Below, piece after piece: positions 50,454 through 62,536 of a stretch of 64,000 nucleotides of DNA. Position 1 is the stretch's first letter. Every line of letters starts with the position of its first letter. The DNA is taken from assembly GCA_032871835.1 (NCBI GenBank), contig CM065295.1, positions 27,538,501 to 27,602,500 on the forward strand, in the 5' to 3' direction. The notes beneath the pieces were generated by a model. That model worked only from the letters and a program-made list of their open reading frames with translations, did not search any database and was not told where the DNA came from. The position numbers and the translations under genes are program-made. Source of the stretch: Dipteronia dyeriana. Its lineage: Eukaryota > Streptophyta > Magnoliopsida > Sapindales > Sapindaceae.

Positions 50454-50556
50454 TCGTTACACCACACAATTAACCCGCTCACCATCTTCTTCAGCGAATT
50501 CTACTCCCTCAAACAAGTCACCTTCTTCTTCATAGTCAGGAACATCTGGATCTTCT

Positions 50557-51624
50557 TCACTTCCTTCTACCCAATTTACTGGTTTCTCTACATCTGTAAC
50601 AAGTTCCTGGTGTAGGCCTAGCATACGGATTCGGATTCGGATTCGGATTTCTAGGCACGTTTCTGTTGGCTGGCGCTGTTGTTTGACTGCTACTACTACC
50701 CTCTTCTCCATTAACTCCTCTTGGTTGGTTCGCTGGAACCGATGATTGAACACCCTTGTCTCTGTTATGGAATGATGACTCAGGATTGTTCCTCCGGAAA
50801 CCAGGGTTTCCAACTCTACGTTCCATCAATTCGGCCTTTAGCGCCATATTGTGTGCTTCATCCACAGTCCACAGCACTTGCAGTCCGATCTTATCTCGAA
50901 GTGAGGGCCTCAACCCATTGAGATATCTGGCTACGAGTTGCCCCTCTGTTTCACTCAGATTATTTCGCTCTGAGAGCCTAGAAAATTCTGTTGTGTAATC
51001 AAACACCGACTTGGTCCCCTGCGAGCAATTTTAAAGCAACTGGAATAAATATTGCTCATAGTCTGGTGGCAGAAACCTACCCATCATTAGCTGTTTCATT
51101 CTACGTTAGGTTCTTACAATCGTCTTTCCTTGTCGCTGACGGTTTTTCTGCAATTGATCCCACCAGACTGCAGCCCCTCCTTTCAGCCTAAAGGCGACAA
51201 ATCTGACCATCTTCTCTTCTGGAATCTCCATCATCTCAAAGAACCGCTCTATTTCGGTGATCCGGTCAAGAAAATCTTCTATTCGCAGATTTCCATTAAA
51301 GCTTGGAAGATCTGCCTTCAACCGGTAGTCGTCATGCTCTCTGGAACGTCTCACTGGTTGAATAACACCATATCCTTTATCTCCTTCGTCTTCAGAGTCA
51401 TCCTCGCTATCAGGTTGACCTCGGGCAAATCCCTCAGCTCGCACTTTGTTATCCGGTTGCAGCTGCCTGTTGTTAGCGTTAAGGTTCATCCCGACAAGCA
51501 GTTCACGAATCTCCCTTAACTGTTGTCGTTGTTCTTCCACCACTGTCCACAAGGCCTCCACCCCAAGATCACCGTCAGTAGGGTTTCTATCTCCTGCTCC
51601 GTTAGTTGACATCGAGATCGGCAA
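50557..51624 (-). pseudogene. gypsy gag
   Basis: The frame starts at about 51624 ([20 protein letters not shown]) and includes [20 protein letters not shown] and [20 protein letters not shown], the retrotransposon gag core. It is broken around 51100-51010. A further block, 51006-50557, has [20 protein letters not shown] and [16 protein letters not shown], an NP-repeat (NPNPNPNP, from CGGATT repeats at 50626-50648) and a zinc-knuckle start CYRC followed by a frame break. Confidence 0.9.
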
Positions 51625-51630
51625 ATCCGT

Positions 51631-51642
51631 GCTCTGATACCA
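51631..51642 (-). other. primer-binding site, initiator-Met tRNA type
   Basis: TGGTATCAGAGC on minus, two bases after the LTR end, is the standard initiator-Met primer site. Confidence 0.92.
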
Positions 51643-51644
51643 AG

Positions 51645-52171
51645 TGACGCAGTGAAAACGTAACTAGAATTAAACCGACGTCTAAATTCTTTTGAAAAAC
51701 TGGAATCCACCAGAATAAAGTTAAAACTTTAAAAAATTTATTGAATAATAAGCTATTCGAGCATTTACGCTTACAAGGCTATTTAAAGCGAAAGACCCTA
51801 ACCCGAATCCTTGTTGGACAAGAAACGGGATTACATATCAAAAGCTGCCATAAATAGAGAAACTGCCAAAAATAGCAAAATCACAAAAGTTACGGAAATA
51901 AAATATACTAACGACCATAAACAAGCCGGAATTAACGGTAGACGATTCTGGCTTGTCAAAGTCAACTTATGACAAAAATGGAAATTTCCCAAAAAGGAAA
52001 GAATTGCGATTTCGGGGCCTAAATGATGGAATTTGGCCGAATATGGACGTGCCTCAACATCGAAGGTATTGACTTCTGAAGATCTCACTGATTCCCTTCA
52101 ATTAAGGTCATTTAATCTTGGATATAGGATGGTCCCACCAAACCATGTAGGACTCAGCCACTTGTTCTACA
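51645..52171 (-). repeat. gypsy 5' LTR (about 527 bp)
   Basis: On minus it starts TGTAGAACAAGTGGCTGAGT and ends GCGTCA, two bases before the primer site. A probable TATA box (TTTAAATAG) lies near 51784. With no 3' LTR in the window, the outer boundary rests on the TG start and the change of sequence character. Confidence 0.65.
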
Positions 52172-53753
52172 TCAGCCGTTTGCCCTAGATACAAAGGAAG
52201 ATCGGTTTGTAAGCTTCGACAATGAGGTTAGTGAACTATGATTTACCTATATGATGTTTGGTATTATTCTTAATATTATTAGGGCTTCGATTGGCCTTAT
52301 GTGTATAAAAATTCAGACATGGAAATAGAAACGAATTTGAAAAAAAAAAATTATATATATATTTTCATTGATGATTTTGTGTTTGGGTTTCAAATTATTA
52401 AAATAGATGTATTTGCAAGTGTTTTAAATTCCATTCCACTCTAAAACGTTTAAAACACTATTTTTGCTAGATTTTCAAGTTAACCGTACAAAGCTGAATT
52501 CCACTATTTCAACCGTATAAGCTGATTTTGGAATTGATTTGGTATGTCTATACAATTCCGAAATCAGTTAAATTTAACACACTGAAAGTTTTGTGTCTAG
52601 TTTTTATATGTTAAATTTCATGATTTTTAAACTTGTTTATAAAATGTTACAAAATTTGAAAGTATATTGGGTCATTGCTGGAGTCTACTGATTTACTAAA
52701 CCAGCCAGATTCGTAAAAATGTTGAGTTGGTTGATTATCTTTAAAACTTATGAAACTTTATATGTAAGTAAATGTATATATCTACTATCCTTTCGTAAAT
52801 TTTCGTGATTTTTAAATGTATAAATAAATTGTTATAATTTTTTGAGTGGACAGAGGTCAGTAAAAGAATTCCACTGGACAGTTTCGGGAAACCATAAACG
52901 ACAGATATTTTATATATGCTAATGACTTCGTAATGTTCTGAAACTTTTACTGTAGATTACCTCATATATCTAAGTTAACTCTGTAAAGTTTCATACAATT
53001 TGGAGGGGTGGAGTATTAATTAAAAATCTCGGATTTGGAAATGGTCAGTGGTGGTAATTAGCTGGAAGAATTAAATTCTAAGTTTAGTTCGATATAAGTC
53101 ATTTATGCCGATTAAATTTGTTGTGAAATGAGGTTATGACAGTAATGTAATTATATAGGTTTGAGTAATTCTTGAGCCTCTAGAAATATAGTAGATTCGT
53201 AAGGATTCGAGATAAGTAAACTCATCCATGACTTGTTAAACATTTATATATTACATATTTAAAGAGTTTTTGAAATATTGACTTATGTTTTGAATTGACT
53301 AATTAGTGTTATAGTTTTCCAAGTGTTCATTTTGTCAGAAATTTGATTTATAGCTTCGTGAGGTATTAAAAGTATTTGAAACGTTTTGGTATATTGTTTA
53401 TAAATGTTTAAAAGATACTATAAATTTATTAGTTGATATTCTAAATTTCTAATTTTAAGATTTATGTTTTAATATGCGAAGAGAATGAATGTTTCTATTT
53501 TGGCTCATTGACTGTAGTATCTGAATTATTTGGACTGGATCACCGGGCAACGGGTGACACTACTGGAATTATTTGGACCAGAACACCGGGCTACGGGTGA
53601 CACTATTGGAATTATTTGGGCCGGGTCACTGGGCTACGGGTGACACTACTGGAATTATTTGGACCGGGTCACCGAGCTACGGGTGACACTATTCAGAAAT
53701 TGTGACACTATGAGACATGAGCTTTATGTTTTCTGCATTAAAAAGTGATTATT
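52172..53753 (+). repeat. Tekay/Del-like 5' LTR, first part
   Basis: The AT-rich sequence carries the 43-bp array at 53523-53694 and runs into the copia insertion at 53754. It resumes at about 62762 and ends GGTGTTACA at 63268, just before a TGGTATCAGAGC primer site. The LTR start matching TGTAATACCC (63423) is not found, so its 5' end seems lost where the gypsy element adjoins. Confidence 0.55.
53523..53694 (+). repeat. 43-bp tandem array in the LTR
   Basis: Four contiguous units start at 53523, 53566, 53609 and 53652, with core GAATTATTTGGACCGGGTCA followed by CCGGGCTACGGGTGACAC. The units differ at a few positions. Confidence 0.92.
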
Positions 53754-53978
53754 TGAACAAATTGAGAGTTTTTGTTACTTTATTCTTCTCCATATGGAGG
53801 CAATATATAGGAAAAAAATACATAGTAAGAATCAAGTAATTGATCTCCTACGATCTCTAAAATTAATCTAATCAATCCCCTATAATCCGCAATTAAAAGA
53901 TTTGTTAACTATTAGAAGATTTGTCAACTATACAATAATAACAAATATATTCTACATTAATACTAAAATATTCTAACA
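53754..53978 (-). repeat. copia 2 3' LTR (225 bp)
   Basis: Matches 62537-62761 at the same length, with few differences. On minus it begins TGTTAGAATATT and ends TTTGTTCA. Confidence 0.93.
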
Positions 53979-53985
53979 CACCCCG

Positions 53986-54332
53986 TCAAGTTGGTGCATT
54001 GTCACTCATGCTCAACTTGTTAATTAAGTCATGAAAGTTCCTTCCATTGATAGTCTTTGTAAGGATATCTGCAAACTGGTCTTTACTTGGAATAAACGGA
54101 AGTTCGATTATCTTTTCTTCAATTTTTTCTTTGATGAAGAATCGATCGATCTCCACATGCTTAGTACGATCATGTTGTACAAGATTATTAGCAATTTGAA
54201 TTGAAGCCTTATTATCACAGCACAACTTCATACTACTTTCTTGATGAAATCCCAAATCGCTCAATAAATTCTTTAGCCATAGTAGTTCATAGATTCCTTG
54301 GGCAATTCCTCGAAACTCAGCCTCAGCACTGG
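53986..54332 (-). pseudogene. copia 2 RNase H, C-terminal part
   Basis: Contains SMKLCCDNKASIQIANNLVQ, DRTKHVEIDRFFIKEKIEEK and KDQFADILTKTI, the standard copia RNase H closing motifs. It is separated from the rest of RNase H by the hAT insertion at 54341-55279. Confidence 0.92.
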
Positions 54333-54340
54333 ATCGTGAC

Positions 54341-55279
54341 CAAGGTTTTAAAACACGGAAGGCGGTGCGAGGCGGTAAGGCCTTTGCGAGGCGAGGCGGG
54401 TGCCTTGAGGCGAACGAGGCGGGCGCCTCAGCCGGAAAGCGGATTTTAAAAAAAAAAAATTGTAAAAAATTAATAACATTCAGAATATTCCATACAATTA
54501 AAGAAATAAGTCATATCTAACATTACCCCTAAACAACCATTAATAAAGATTTACCCAAACAATAGTCTAAACCCAAACTAATAACTCAATACTTAGTTTG
54601 ATAAACTTAGCTCACAAGAATTATGAAAAAAATGAAAATCAACTGCCAATTGCCAGCATCCAAACCATCTGGAAGCTGAAAGCAATTGACAGCTGCTATA
54701 ATTTAAAAAAAAAAGACTAAACTAAAAAAGATATATATATATATATATATGAAAGAGAGAGAGATGAAGAACAAAATAAAACAAACGAGAGAAGCAGAAA
54801 TAAAGGGGATGAAGAAGAGACGTTGAAGAAAAAAAAATATTTGAATTTGGAAACTTGCCGCCGCCCTCCGCCGGAACTGTGTGGCCGACACCGACTGCAC
54901 CATCAGAATCAGATGCCGCCGACCAACTTTCCCTTCATCACCGATCTCTAAATCTACCTCTATCAACACAGATCTACGGTCGAATAGTAGATCCTGCGTC
55001 ACCACTGCCGCCGAACGAGAGCACGTGGAGCGTGACCGCCGGTACTAGACGAAGCGTCGGCCGCCGATCCTTCTGAACTGCCTTCCATCTGTTAACAGAG
55101 CAAAAACAAAATGCGGCCGAGTGAGAGGAGAGGCGGGCGAGTGAGGGTTGGTCGGCGGATAAGCGGCCGCCTCGTGCGGCAGAGGCGGGAGTTTGAACGA
55201 TAGCAATAAATGCGGCCGCACCAGTGCGGTTTCATCGAGAGGCGAGCGAGGCCGACTCAAACCGCTTTTTAAAACATAG
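54341..55279. mobile_element. non-autonomous hAT-like element (939 bp)
   Basis: An 8-bp target duplication ATCGTGAC lies at 54333-54340 and 55280-55287. The ends are CAAGGTTTTAAAACACGG and, reverse complemented, CTATGTTTTAAAAAGCGG. Subterminal sequence is dense in GCGAGGCG and GAGGCG words at both ends (54360-54440 and 55110-55250). Inside are short GC-rich open frames with no known protein. It inserted in the copia RNase H. Confidence 0.92.
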
Positions 55280-55287
55280 ATCGTGAC

Positions 55288-56448
55288 ACAGCTGTCTGTT
55301 TCTTACTTCTCAAGTAACCAAATTTCCTCCTACAAATGTGAAGTAACCGGCTGTAGATCTTCGGTCACTAGCATTCCCTGCACAATCAGCATCTGTATAC
55401 CCTTCGATGCCTAAGTGTTCATGTCGAGAGAACATTAATCCTCTGCCAGGCGCTCTTTTAAGATACCTTAGGATTCGAAGAACTGCATTCATGTGGCTCT
55501 CAGTGGGAGCATGCATAAACTAGCTCACCACACTTACTGCATAAGCAATATCCGGACGGGTATGTGAAAGGTAGATAAGCTTACCAACAAGTCTTTGATA
55601 TCTTTCTCTGTTTGTCGGGGTTTGATCAGGGTGACCTGGACACTCACATAACATGTGATTCTGATCCATAGGGGTATCTACCAGTTTGCTAGCAAGCATT
55701 CCAGTTTCTGTAAGCAGATCAAGGACATACTTTCTTTGACCAAGGAAAATCCCATATTTTGAGCAGGCTACCCTCAATTCCCAGAAAGTATCTTAGCAAT
55801 CCCAAATCTTTCATCTCAAACCCCGTAGCCAAATAGCTTTGAAGAGCAGTCATCGTCAGATCATCATTCCCCGTAACAATCATGTCAACATAAACGATCA
55901 TTATAGTGACCTTATCACCCCTTTTTTTGAAGAATAATGTGTGATCAGAGTTACTGTAATGATATCCGAATCTTCTCATGGACGTACTGAACCTTCCAAA
56001 CCATGCGCTAGGTGATTCCTTTAGTCCGTAGAAAGCCTTCTTCAGTTTACATACTTTACCATTCTGACACTCAAAACCAGGTGGGAGTTCCATATAAACT
56101 TCTTCACTGAGTTCTCCATGTAGAAAAGCATTCTTCACATCAAAAGTCTTCTGATAGTCAACCCCGTAAGTCTGAGTATACCCTTTGGCAACCAGCCTAG
56201 TCTTGTACCTTTCAATTGAGCCATCTGCTTTGTGCTTGATGGTATAGACCCATCTATACCCAACAACCTTCTTTCCTTTTGGTAGATCCACTACCTCCCA
56301 CGTGTGGTTTTTTTGTAACGCCTCCATCTCTTCTTTCATGGCTTGTATCCATTTCTGGTCAGTCAGAGCATCCTGCAATTTACTAGGAATAGATACAGAG
56401 GATAATTGATGTGCAAACGTTTTGAAGGACTCAGAAAGTCTAAGTTGA
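55288..56448 (-). pseudogene. copia 2 reverse transcriptase and start of RNase H
   Basis: RT reads WIQAMKEEMEALQKNHTWEV, RWVYTIKHKADGSIERYKT, NAFLHGELSEEVYMELPPGF and KLKKAFYGLKESPSAWF. A stretch of about 40 residues is missing between YQKTFD and VKNAFLHG. The catalytic site reads IVYVDMIVTG (about 55875-55890) where YVDDM is expected, so one Asp codon is lost. RNase H begins with YTDADCAGNASDRRSTAGYF and is cut by the hAT at 54341. The second hAT element at 56457 cuts the upstream end. Confidence 0.92.
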
Positions 56449-56479
56449 GGTATAATCATGGTTCTAAAAAACGTCATGA

Positions 56480-56610
56480 GACGCGCCTCAATAACGAAAT
56501 TGGAAAAACGTTATGAGGCTTGACAATAAGGCTTACGCCTCGAATTCCGCCTCGTTACGCCTCATAAGACCGCCTCATAACTGGTCAATGAGGCGTACGC
56601 CTCAATGGTG
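56480..56610. repeat. left subterminal CGCCTCA cluster of hAT element
   Basis: About eight occurrences of CGCCTC or GAGGCG/GAGGCT on both strands. With the matching cluster at 60270-60340 these resemble the subterminal transposase-binding repeats known in Ac/Ds and related hAT elements. Confidence 0.75.
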
Positions 56611-57575
56611 AAAAAAAAATGGTTGGGTTGTGAAGGTTTTTGAAGCCCAATTTGATCCTTTTAATTCAGCCCATCTAAAATTATAAACTTGTGGGTTTTT
56701 AATTATTTTTAAAGCCCAAATAAGATGCCCAATTGTAAAAAAAAAAAATTAACCCATTTGTCCAAAGTCAAAACCCATTTTTAGGGTTTGTTATTAACCA
56801 TTCACTGATCACAAACATTTTCTTTTCTCCTATGTTCTGTTCTGTTCTGCGGCTGCTCTTCTCTTCTCCAAACCACAGGCATGTTACTTCTTTCTTTTTT
56901 CTTCTTTCATCTTTCTTCGAATTTTTTTGTCTATTTCTTGTTTCTTTTTCCTTCATTTCTATGCATCTTTCTTCTTTCTCCAACCAACTCGTTTTTACTG
57001 TCTATTTCTTGTTTCTTTTTCCTTCATTTTAATGCATCTTATTTCTTTCTCGAACCAACTCATTTTAACTTATTAGTTATAAATTGTAAGTTAGTTATAA
57101 GTTTTAAGTTATAAACTATGGTTATAAATTAGTTAATAGTTATAAATTGTAAGTTATAAACTATATTTTTGTATAATGTTAATGACTTAATGTATAAGCT
57201 GATGTTGCTGTCTTGCTGATCTGTTGATGTAGAAATTTGTAAGTTAGTTGTAAATTAGTTATAAATTGTAAGTTATTTTACTTCTTTACATATCAATTAT
57301 AAATTTTTAGTTATTAACTATATCTTGTAAAAATTAAAAGCTGATTTGCTGATGTATAATTGCATGTCTTTTTGTAAGTTAGTTTTTAAATTATAAGCTG
57401 ATATGCTGAGTTTTGAGTGCTGAATACTGATGTATCAGCTGTGAGACTGATTTTGTTAGCTGATGTATTTTTTAGTATTGCACTATTGTGTATTAAAAAC
57501 TGTTTTGCTATGTGTTTTGTTTTCAGTTTTTACAGAATTTTTGTGAACTTTGTGTTGATTATTTGATAATCAAAC

Positions 57576-60044
57576 ATGTTGAGAAGTGGGGGTAGCATGA
57601 GTAAAGGTAGAGTTAGGACCGATCCGGCTTGGAATCATTGTAAAGAGGTGGAACGGGGAGACGGAAAGTCTTACAAGTACATGGTGTGTAATTATTGCAA
57701 CCAAGAAATCAAAGGTGGTGTTTCAAGGTTTAAACATCACCTTGCTCAAACACAAAAAGATGTGAGGAAGTGCCCTTTAGTCCCACAAGAAGTTAGAGAT
57801 GAAATGAAGTTATTTTTGAGGAAAAAGGAGATTACTAAGGAAGCTATCGAACGGAGTTTTGATGAGAAGGTAGATAGCGGTTCTTATTACCATCCACATC
57901 CATCTTTAGAAGAAATTCAAGAGATGGGAGGATCTTGTCCTAGTGGTGGAATAAGTTCAAGGGGAGTTCGAGGACCAATCGATCGGTTCTTTCCAAGCAA
58001 AGGCAATGAGCATGGAAAGGAACATGTTACTCCAAAGGATGCAAAGGAAGCATGGCAGCTTGTTACAATGGATGTGGGAAGATTCTTTTTCGAGAATGGA
58101 ATCCCTATGAATGTAGTTACAAGTCCTTCATTTTCTAGCATGTGTACGTCATGGTCGGGGTTATAAAGTTCCAAGTTGTTATGATCTTTCTACTTGGGTG
58201 TTGCAGAAAGAAGTAGAAACAACAAACACAATTGTTGATGATGTAAAGAAGACATGGAAAACAACTGGAGTAACTATAATGTCAGATGGTTGGACCGACA
58301 TTAGAGGAAGAAGTTCGCTTAATTTCCTTGTCAACAATCCTAAAGGAACTGTTTTTTTGAAAACTATTGATGCTTCTGATATGGTGAAAGATGCTGGTTT
58401 GATCTTTCACTTGATTGATGATGTTGTGGAGGAAGTTGGGGAAGACATTGTAGTTCAGGTTGTTACAGACAATGCCTCAGCTTATAAAGCCACTGGTAGG
58501 TTATTAATGGAGAAGAGAAAGCATCTTTATTGGACTCCTTGTGCAGCACACTGTATTGACTTGATTCTTGAAGACTTGGGAAAGTTGAATGAACATAAGA
58601 AAGCATTGTTCAAGGCAAAGAAAGTGAGCTACTATATATATAACCATGGGTGGGTTTTAGCATTAATGAGGGAGCACACAAAATGTGAAATTATTCGTCC
58701 AGCCACCACAAGATTTGCCACTGCATTTTTGACCTTACAAAGCATTTATCAATTCAAGGATGCTTTGGAAATGATGTTTGTTTCAGATAAATGCAAGTCT
58801 TCTACATATTCTAAAAAGAAAGAAGGGAAGGAGATTAAACATATCGTGTTGCAAGATAAATACTTTTGGCCAAGTGTGGTTTATGCTATTAAAACCACAC
58901 AACCTTTGGTTAAAGTGTTAAGGTTAGTTGATGGTGATGAGCCGGCTATGGGGTTTCTTTATGGTGCTATGGATGAAGCAAAAGAGGAGATTTCAAAGAA
59001 TTTAAAAGGAGAGTTGGGTGCTTATAAGGAGATTTGGGACATCATTGACAAAAGATGGGAGTTTCAAATGCATAGGCATTTGCACGCAGCTGCATATTTC
59101 ATGAATCTCCAATATCAATATGCAGATAATTTTTCCACACATTCAGAGGTTAGATCGGGTTTGTTCCAAGGCATGGACAAACTTATTGTGGATCAAGAAG
59201 AGAGAGAGCTAGCAAATGTTCAATTGGATGCTTTTGTTCATAAAAGAGGAGTATTTGGGTATTCAATGGCTCAATCAACAATTAAGAAGCGTTCTCCCGG
59301 TAAGTAATTGTAATACTAATACAGTAATACTTTTAATATTCTTAGTTACTTAGAAGTTAGAATACAATAAATTATTCACTTATTTGTTTGGGAGTTTGAT
59401 ACCTATTTTGTGTTTAATGTAGCTGATTGGTGGAATACATTTGGGCATGAAACTCCCGAATTGAAGAAGTTTGCGGTGAAAGTTTTGAGTCTAACTTGTG
59501 CGGCTTCGGGATGTGAGCGTAATTGGAGTACATTTAATCAAGTAAAACCTAATTTCAACTTTTTTTTCCCTTAAATACTCTAAAGTAAATTAAATACTCA
59601 TTCCTAGTTTTGTCTTTTTAGGTCCACACAAAGAGAAGAAACCGTTTGACTACAACTAGGATGTATAAGTTGGTTTATGTAATGTACAACAAGAAACTAA
59701 AGGATAGACACTTGAGGAGGCAAAAACTCAAGGAGAATGAAGATCCATTGGTTCTTAATCGTGTGCCATCCGATGATGAGTGGATGCTTGATGAATCGAA
59801 TGTAAATGATTGACGTGATGATGATTTTGATTTCAATGTTGTAGGTGGGGATGTTACTACACTTACTAACAACAATGTGAATTTTGGAACATCATCAAAG
59901 AAGAGAAAGGATCCTCCAACCAAAGATAAAGGAAAAAGATTAGCTTTGATAGATGATGAATTCATAGACATGGATGGAGAGGCGGATATAAGTATTGGAC
60001 ACGATAGTGAATCGTCACTACATTTTTCAAGTGATGAAGAATGA
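57576..60044 (+). pseudogene. hAT transposase (BED zinc finger, DUF659, C-terminal dimerisation)
   Basis: Exon 1 (57576-59299) has a BED-type zinc finger near residues 20-70 (CNYCNQEIKGGVSRFKHHLA). After a one-base frame change near 58145 comes the DUF659/transposase core (GVTIMSDGWTDIRGRSSLNF, VVTDNASAYKATGRLLMEK, WTPCAAHCIDLILEDLGK). Exon 2 (59423-59541, WWNTFGHETPELKKFAVKVL, CERNWSTFNQ) is the hAT dimerisation motif. Exon 3 starts at 59622 (TKRRNRLTTTRMYKLVYVMY) and meets a TGA at 59811-59813, after which the frame stays open, acidic and serine-rich, to 60044. Both introns are GT-AG. It would cut and paste this element and relatives; as read it has a frameshift and an early stop. Confidence 0.88.
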
Positions 60045-60269
60045 TGATGTGGAGTGGATGAGTAGTCAATAATTATGAATTTATGAACTTTTTTTTTTTT
60101 TGTTATGAGCTTGTTATTTTATATAGTTATTGGTTACCATTTGAATTATGAACTCATTGCCTTAATTGTTGTTATATAGAATATGAAATATTGGTTGTTT
60201 GCTTGTTTTATGAATGATGAATTATAAATTTATTGGCTGTTTTATATATTTAAGTTTTTATCTCTTCCT

Positions 60270-60340
60270 AATGAGGCTTACGCCTCAATACGCATTGAGG
60301 CTTACGCCTCGCCTCAGTAGAGGAAATCGCCTCAATACTG
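60270..60340. repeat. right subterminal CGCCTCA cluster of hAT element
   Basis: GAGGCTTACGCCTCAATACG, then GAGGCTTACGCCTCGCCTCA and CGCCTCAATAC: several copies on both strands near the right end. Confidence 0.8.
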
Positions 60341-60369
60341 AAAACGTGTTTTAGAACATTGGGTATAAT

Positions 60370-62260
60370 CAGTAATAGAATAAAGAGCTTTACAACTTGC
60401 TGGAGGTTGCTCAGAAGAGAAACCAAAACGTATAGGTGGTCTATGATCTCAACTGGGATACCGTCAAGTGGGTAAACTGGGATCAGGATCTGTGTGATTT
60501 TCACTAGACAAGTCATTAGATAAAGTAGAGAGTTCAGGAATTACCTCAAGAGCATTTTCCACCTCAGAGTCTGATTGATGAACTAGTGTTAGAGAAGGGG
60601 AAGTAAGGAATTGTGCCACCTGTATGGGAACTCACTCCTTTTGTTTCTCTTTTCCTTTATTTCGCCTTTATACACTTTCCAAGTTGGTTCTGTCCTTTCA
60701 GGAATCTCATTTTTTTCTTCAGAAGATTGACTTACGGGCAAACTAATAGTGTTTGTAGGAGACTCAGGTAAACTAATGGGCAAACTAATAGATGGAGACT
60801 CAGGTAAACTAATGGGTAAACTAATGGGCACACTAATAGATATACACCATTGTCTACTGTAGAAAACTTCTCTTTATGGTTCGAGTTCCCCCCTGAAGAA
60901 GAGTCTCTGAGGCAAAGTATGCCTCATTTTCCCAAAACGTAACATCCTACGAAACAAACACCCTACGAGAAGGAGGATGGTAACACTTGTACGGTTGTAC
61001 CCCTTTTGTGAGCTAGAATACCCTATAAAAACACACTTAAGAGCACGTGGGTCTAACTTTCCTCGATGAGCAGTATGGATATGTACATATACTACACATC
61101 CAAACACTCGAGGAAGAACATGTAAGACAGAGTTAACATCACAGAAATAAGACAAGGATTGTAATGGAGTTTGAAAAGACAAAACATTGGACGGCATGCG
61201 ATTAATGAGATATGCAGCAGATAATACAGCATCACCCCAAAAAGATTTAGGCATATGCATTTCAAGTAGTAAAGATCGTACAACCTCTAAGAGATGACGA
61301 TTTTTACGTTCGGCTGTACCATTTTGTTGAGGAGTATGTGCACAAGATGTTTGGTGGAGAATACCGTTTTGTAAACAAAAGGTTTTGAAATTGTGATTGA
61401 GATATTCACCACATTATCAGAGCGTAAAACCTGAATTTTTTTATGGAACTGTGTAGATCATGTGATAAAATTTTTGAAAAATATCACATACATCACTTTT
61501 ATTTTTTAAAAGGAAAATCCAAGTCATATTTGTGCAGTCATCAATAAATGTAACAAACCAACGCATACCAGATATAGACACAACATTAGAAGGACCTCAT
61601 ACATCAGAATGGATAAGAGAAAATGGCATAAAGCTCCTATTATGATTACTAGAAGGAAAAACAGTGCGATGATGTTTTGACAAAACACATGTTTCACATA
61701 AAAAATTATTGTGACCGGTAAATGAGGATGGAAATAAAAACTTAAGGTACCCAAATGAACAATGTCCTAAACTTCTATGCCAGAGATAGATATTACTTTC
61801 CTTATCAGAGTTGACTTGTACTACTCTATAAGGTTGGCTAAATGAGCGTGAAGAGCCTGGAGTACTATGTGTTGTAAAGTAATACAACCCCCCTTTCCCT
61901 ACCGGTTCCAATCGTCTCCTTGGTGTGAATGTCCTGAAACACACAATGAGTAAGCCAGAAGGTGACAGTACAGTTAAGAGATTTAGTGATCTGACTGATA
62001 GAGAGTAAGTTATTAGATAAAGTAGGCACATGTAAAACAGATGACAGGTGTAAAGATGGCGTTAATGATACGGATCCAGCCCCATTAACCGGAGTGGGTG
62101 TACCATCAGCATATGAAACACTATATGTTTCGGTTGAACTATGATGACTAAATTTTCGAGAATCAAAAGTCATGTGATTTGTTGCACCAGAATCAATTAT
62201 CCAAGTATTATTACTAGAAATTGTTGAAGTACTGAAAGCAGAATGAAATGTACCCGAGCC
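60370..62260 (-). pseudogene. copia 2 protease and integrase
   Basis: The protease starts near 62260 with NTWIIDSGATNHMTFDSRKF (catalytic DSGA), then LSSVLHVPTLSNNLLSISQI. Pre-integrase follows (IYLWHRSLGHCSFGYLKFLF, then CETCVLSKHHRTVF), and the integrase core opens near 61600 (FSLIHSDV) and is broken by frameshifts to 61280. The C-terminal part at 61260-60874 reads SFWGDAVLSAAYLINRMPSN and KCVFIGYSSSQKGY. Upstream, within 62270-62530, there is no gag. Confidence 0.9.
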
Positions 62261-62525
62261 GGACATAGTAGTAGCGGAAGAAAAAGAACAAAAAATACCC
62301 GAAGAATTTGGCAGCGGAACAGTTAAATCCGGAGTTCGACAACGGAACAGTAAATCTGACAGTCGGTATAGTAAAACCGACAGTCGGAACAGTAAAAATA
62401 CTGTAGACGAGTACTGTAGACGACACTGTAGCAAACTACTATAGACGAAGATAAAAAAGATAAAAAAAATAAAAAATAAAAAATAAAAACAGTAACAGAG
62501 AAGAAACCTAAAAATTTGTTTTAGG

Positions 62526-62536
62526 TTCTGATACTA
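62526..62536 (-). other. primer-binding site of copia 2
   Basis: TAGTATCAGAACC on minus directly follows the 5' LTR; it resembles TGGTATCAGAGC with changes. Confidence 0.7.

Larger units (their letters stand above)
56457..60361 (+). mobile_element. hAT DNA transposon (3905 bp) with transposase gene
   Basis: An 8-bp target duplication GGTATAAT lies at 56449-56456 and 60362-60369. Ends are CATGGTTCTAAAAAACG and, reverse complemented, CAATGTTCTAAAACACG. Many ACGCCTCA / TGAGGCGT words lie within about 150 bp of each end. The transposase gene occupies 57576-60044. The insertion lies between RT and integrase of the copia element. Confidence 0.94.

Noticed and set aside
54855..55076. GC-rich 73-residue open frame in the small hAT element
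   Set aside because: It is short, overlaps an open frame on the other strand, and has no recognisable domain.
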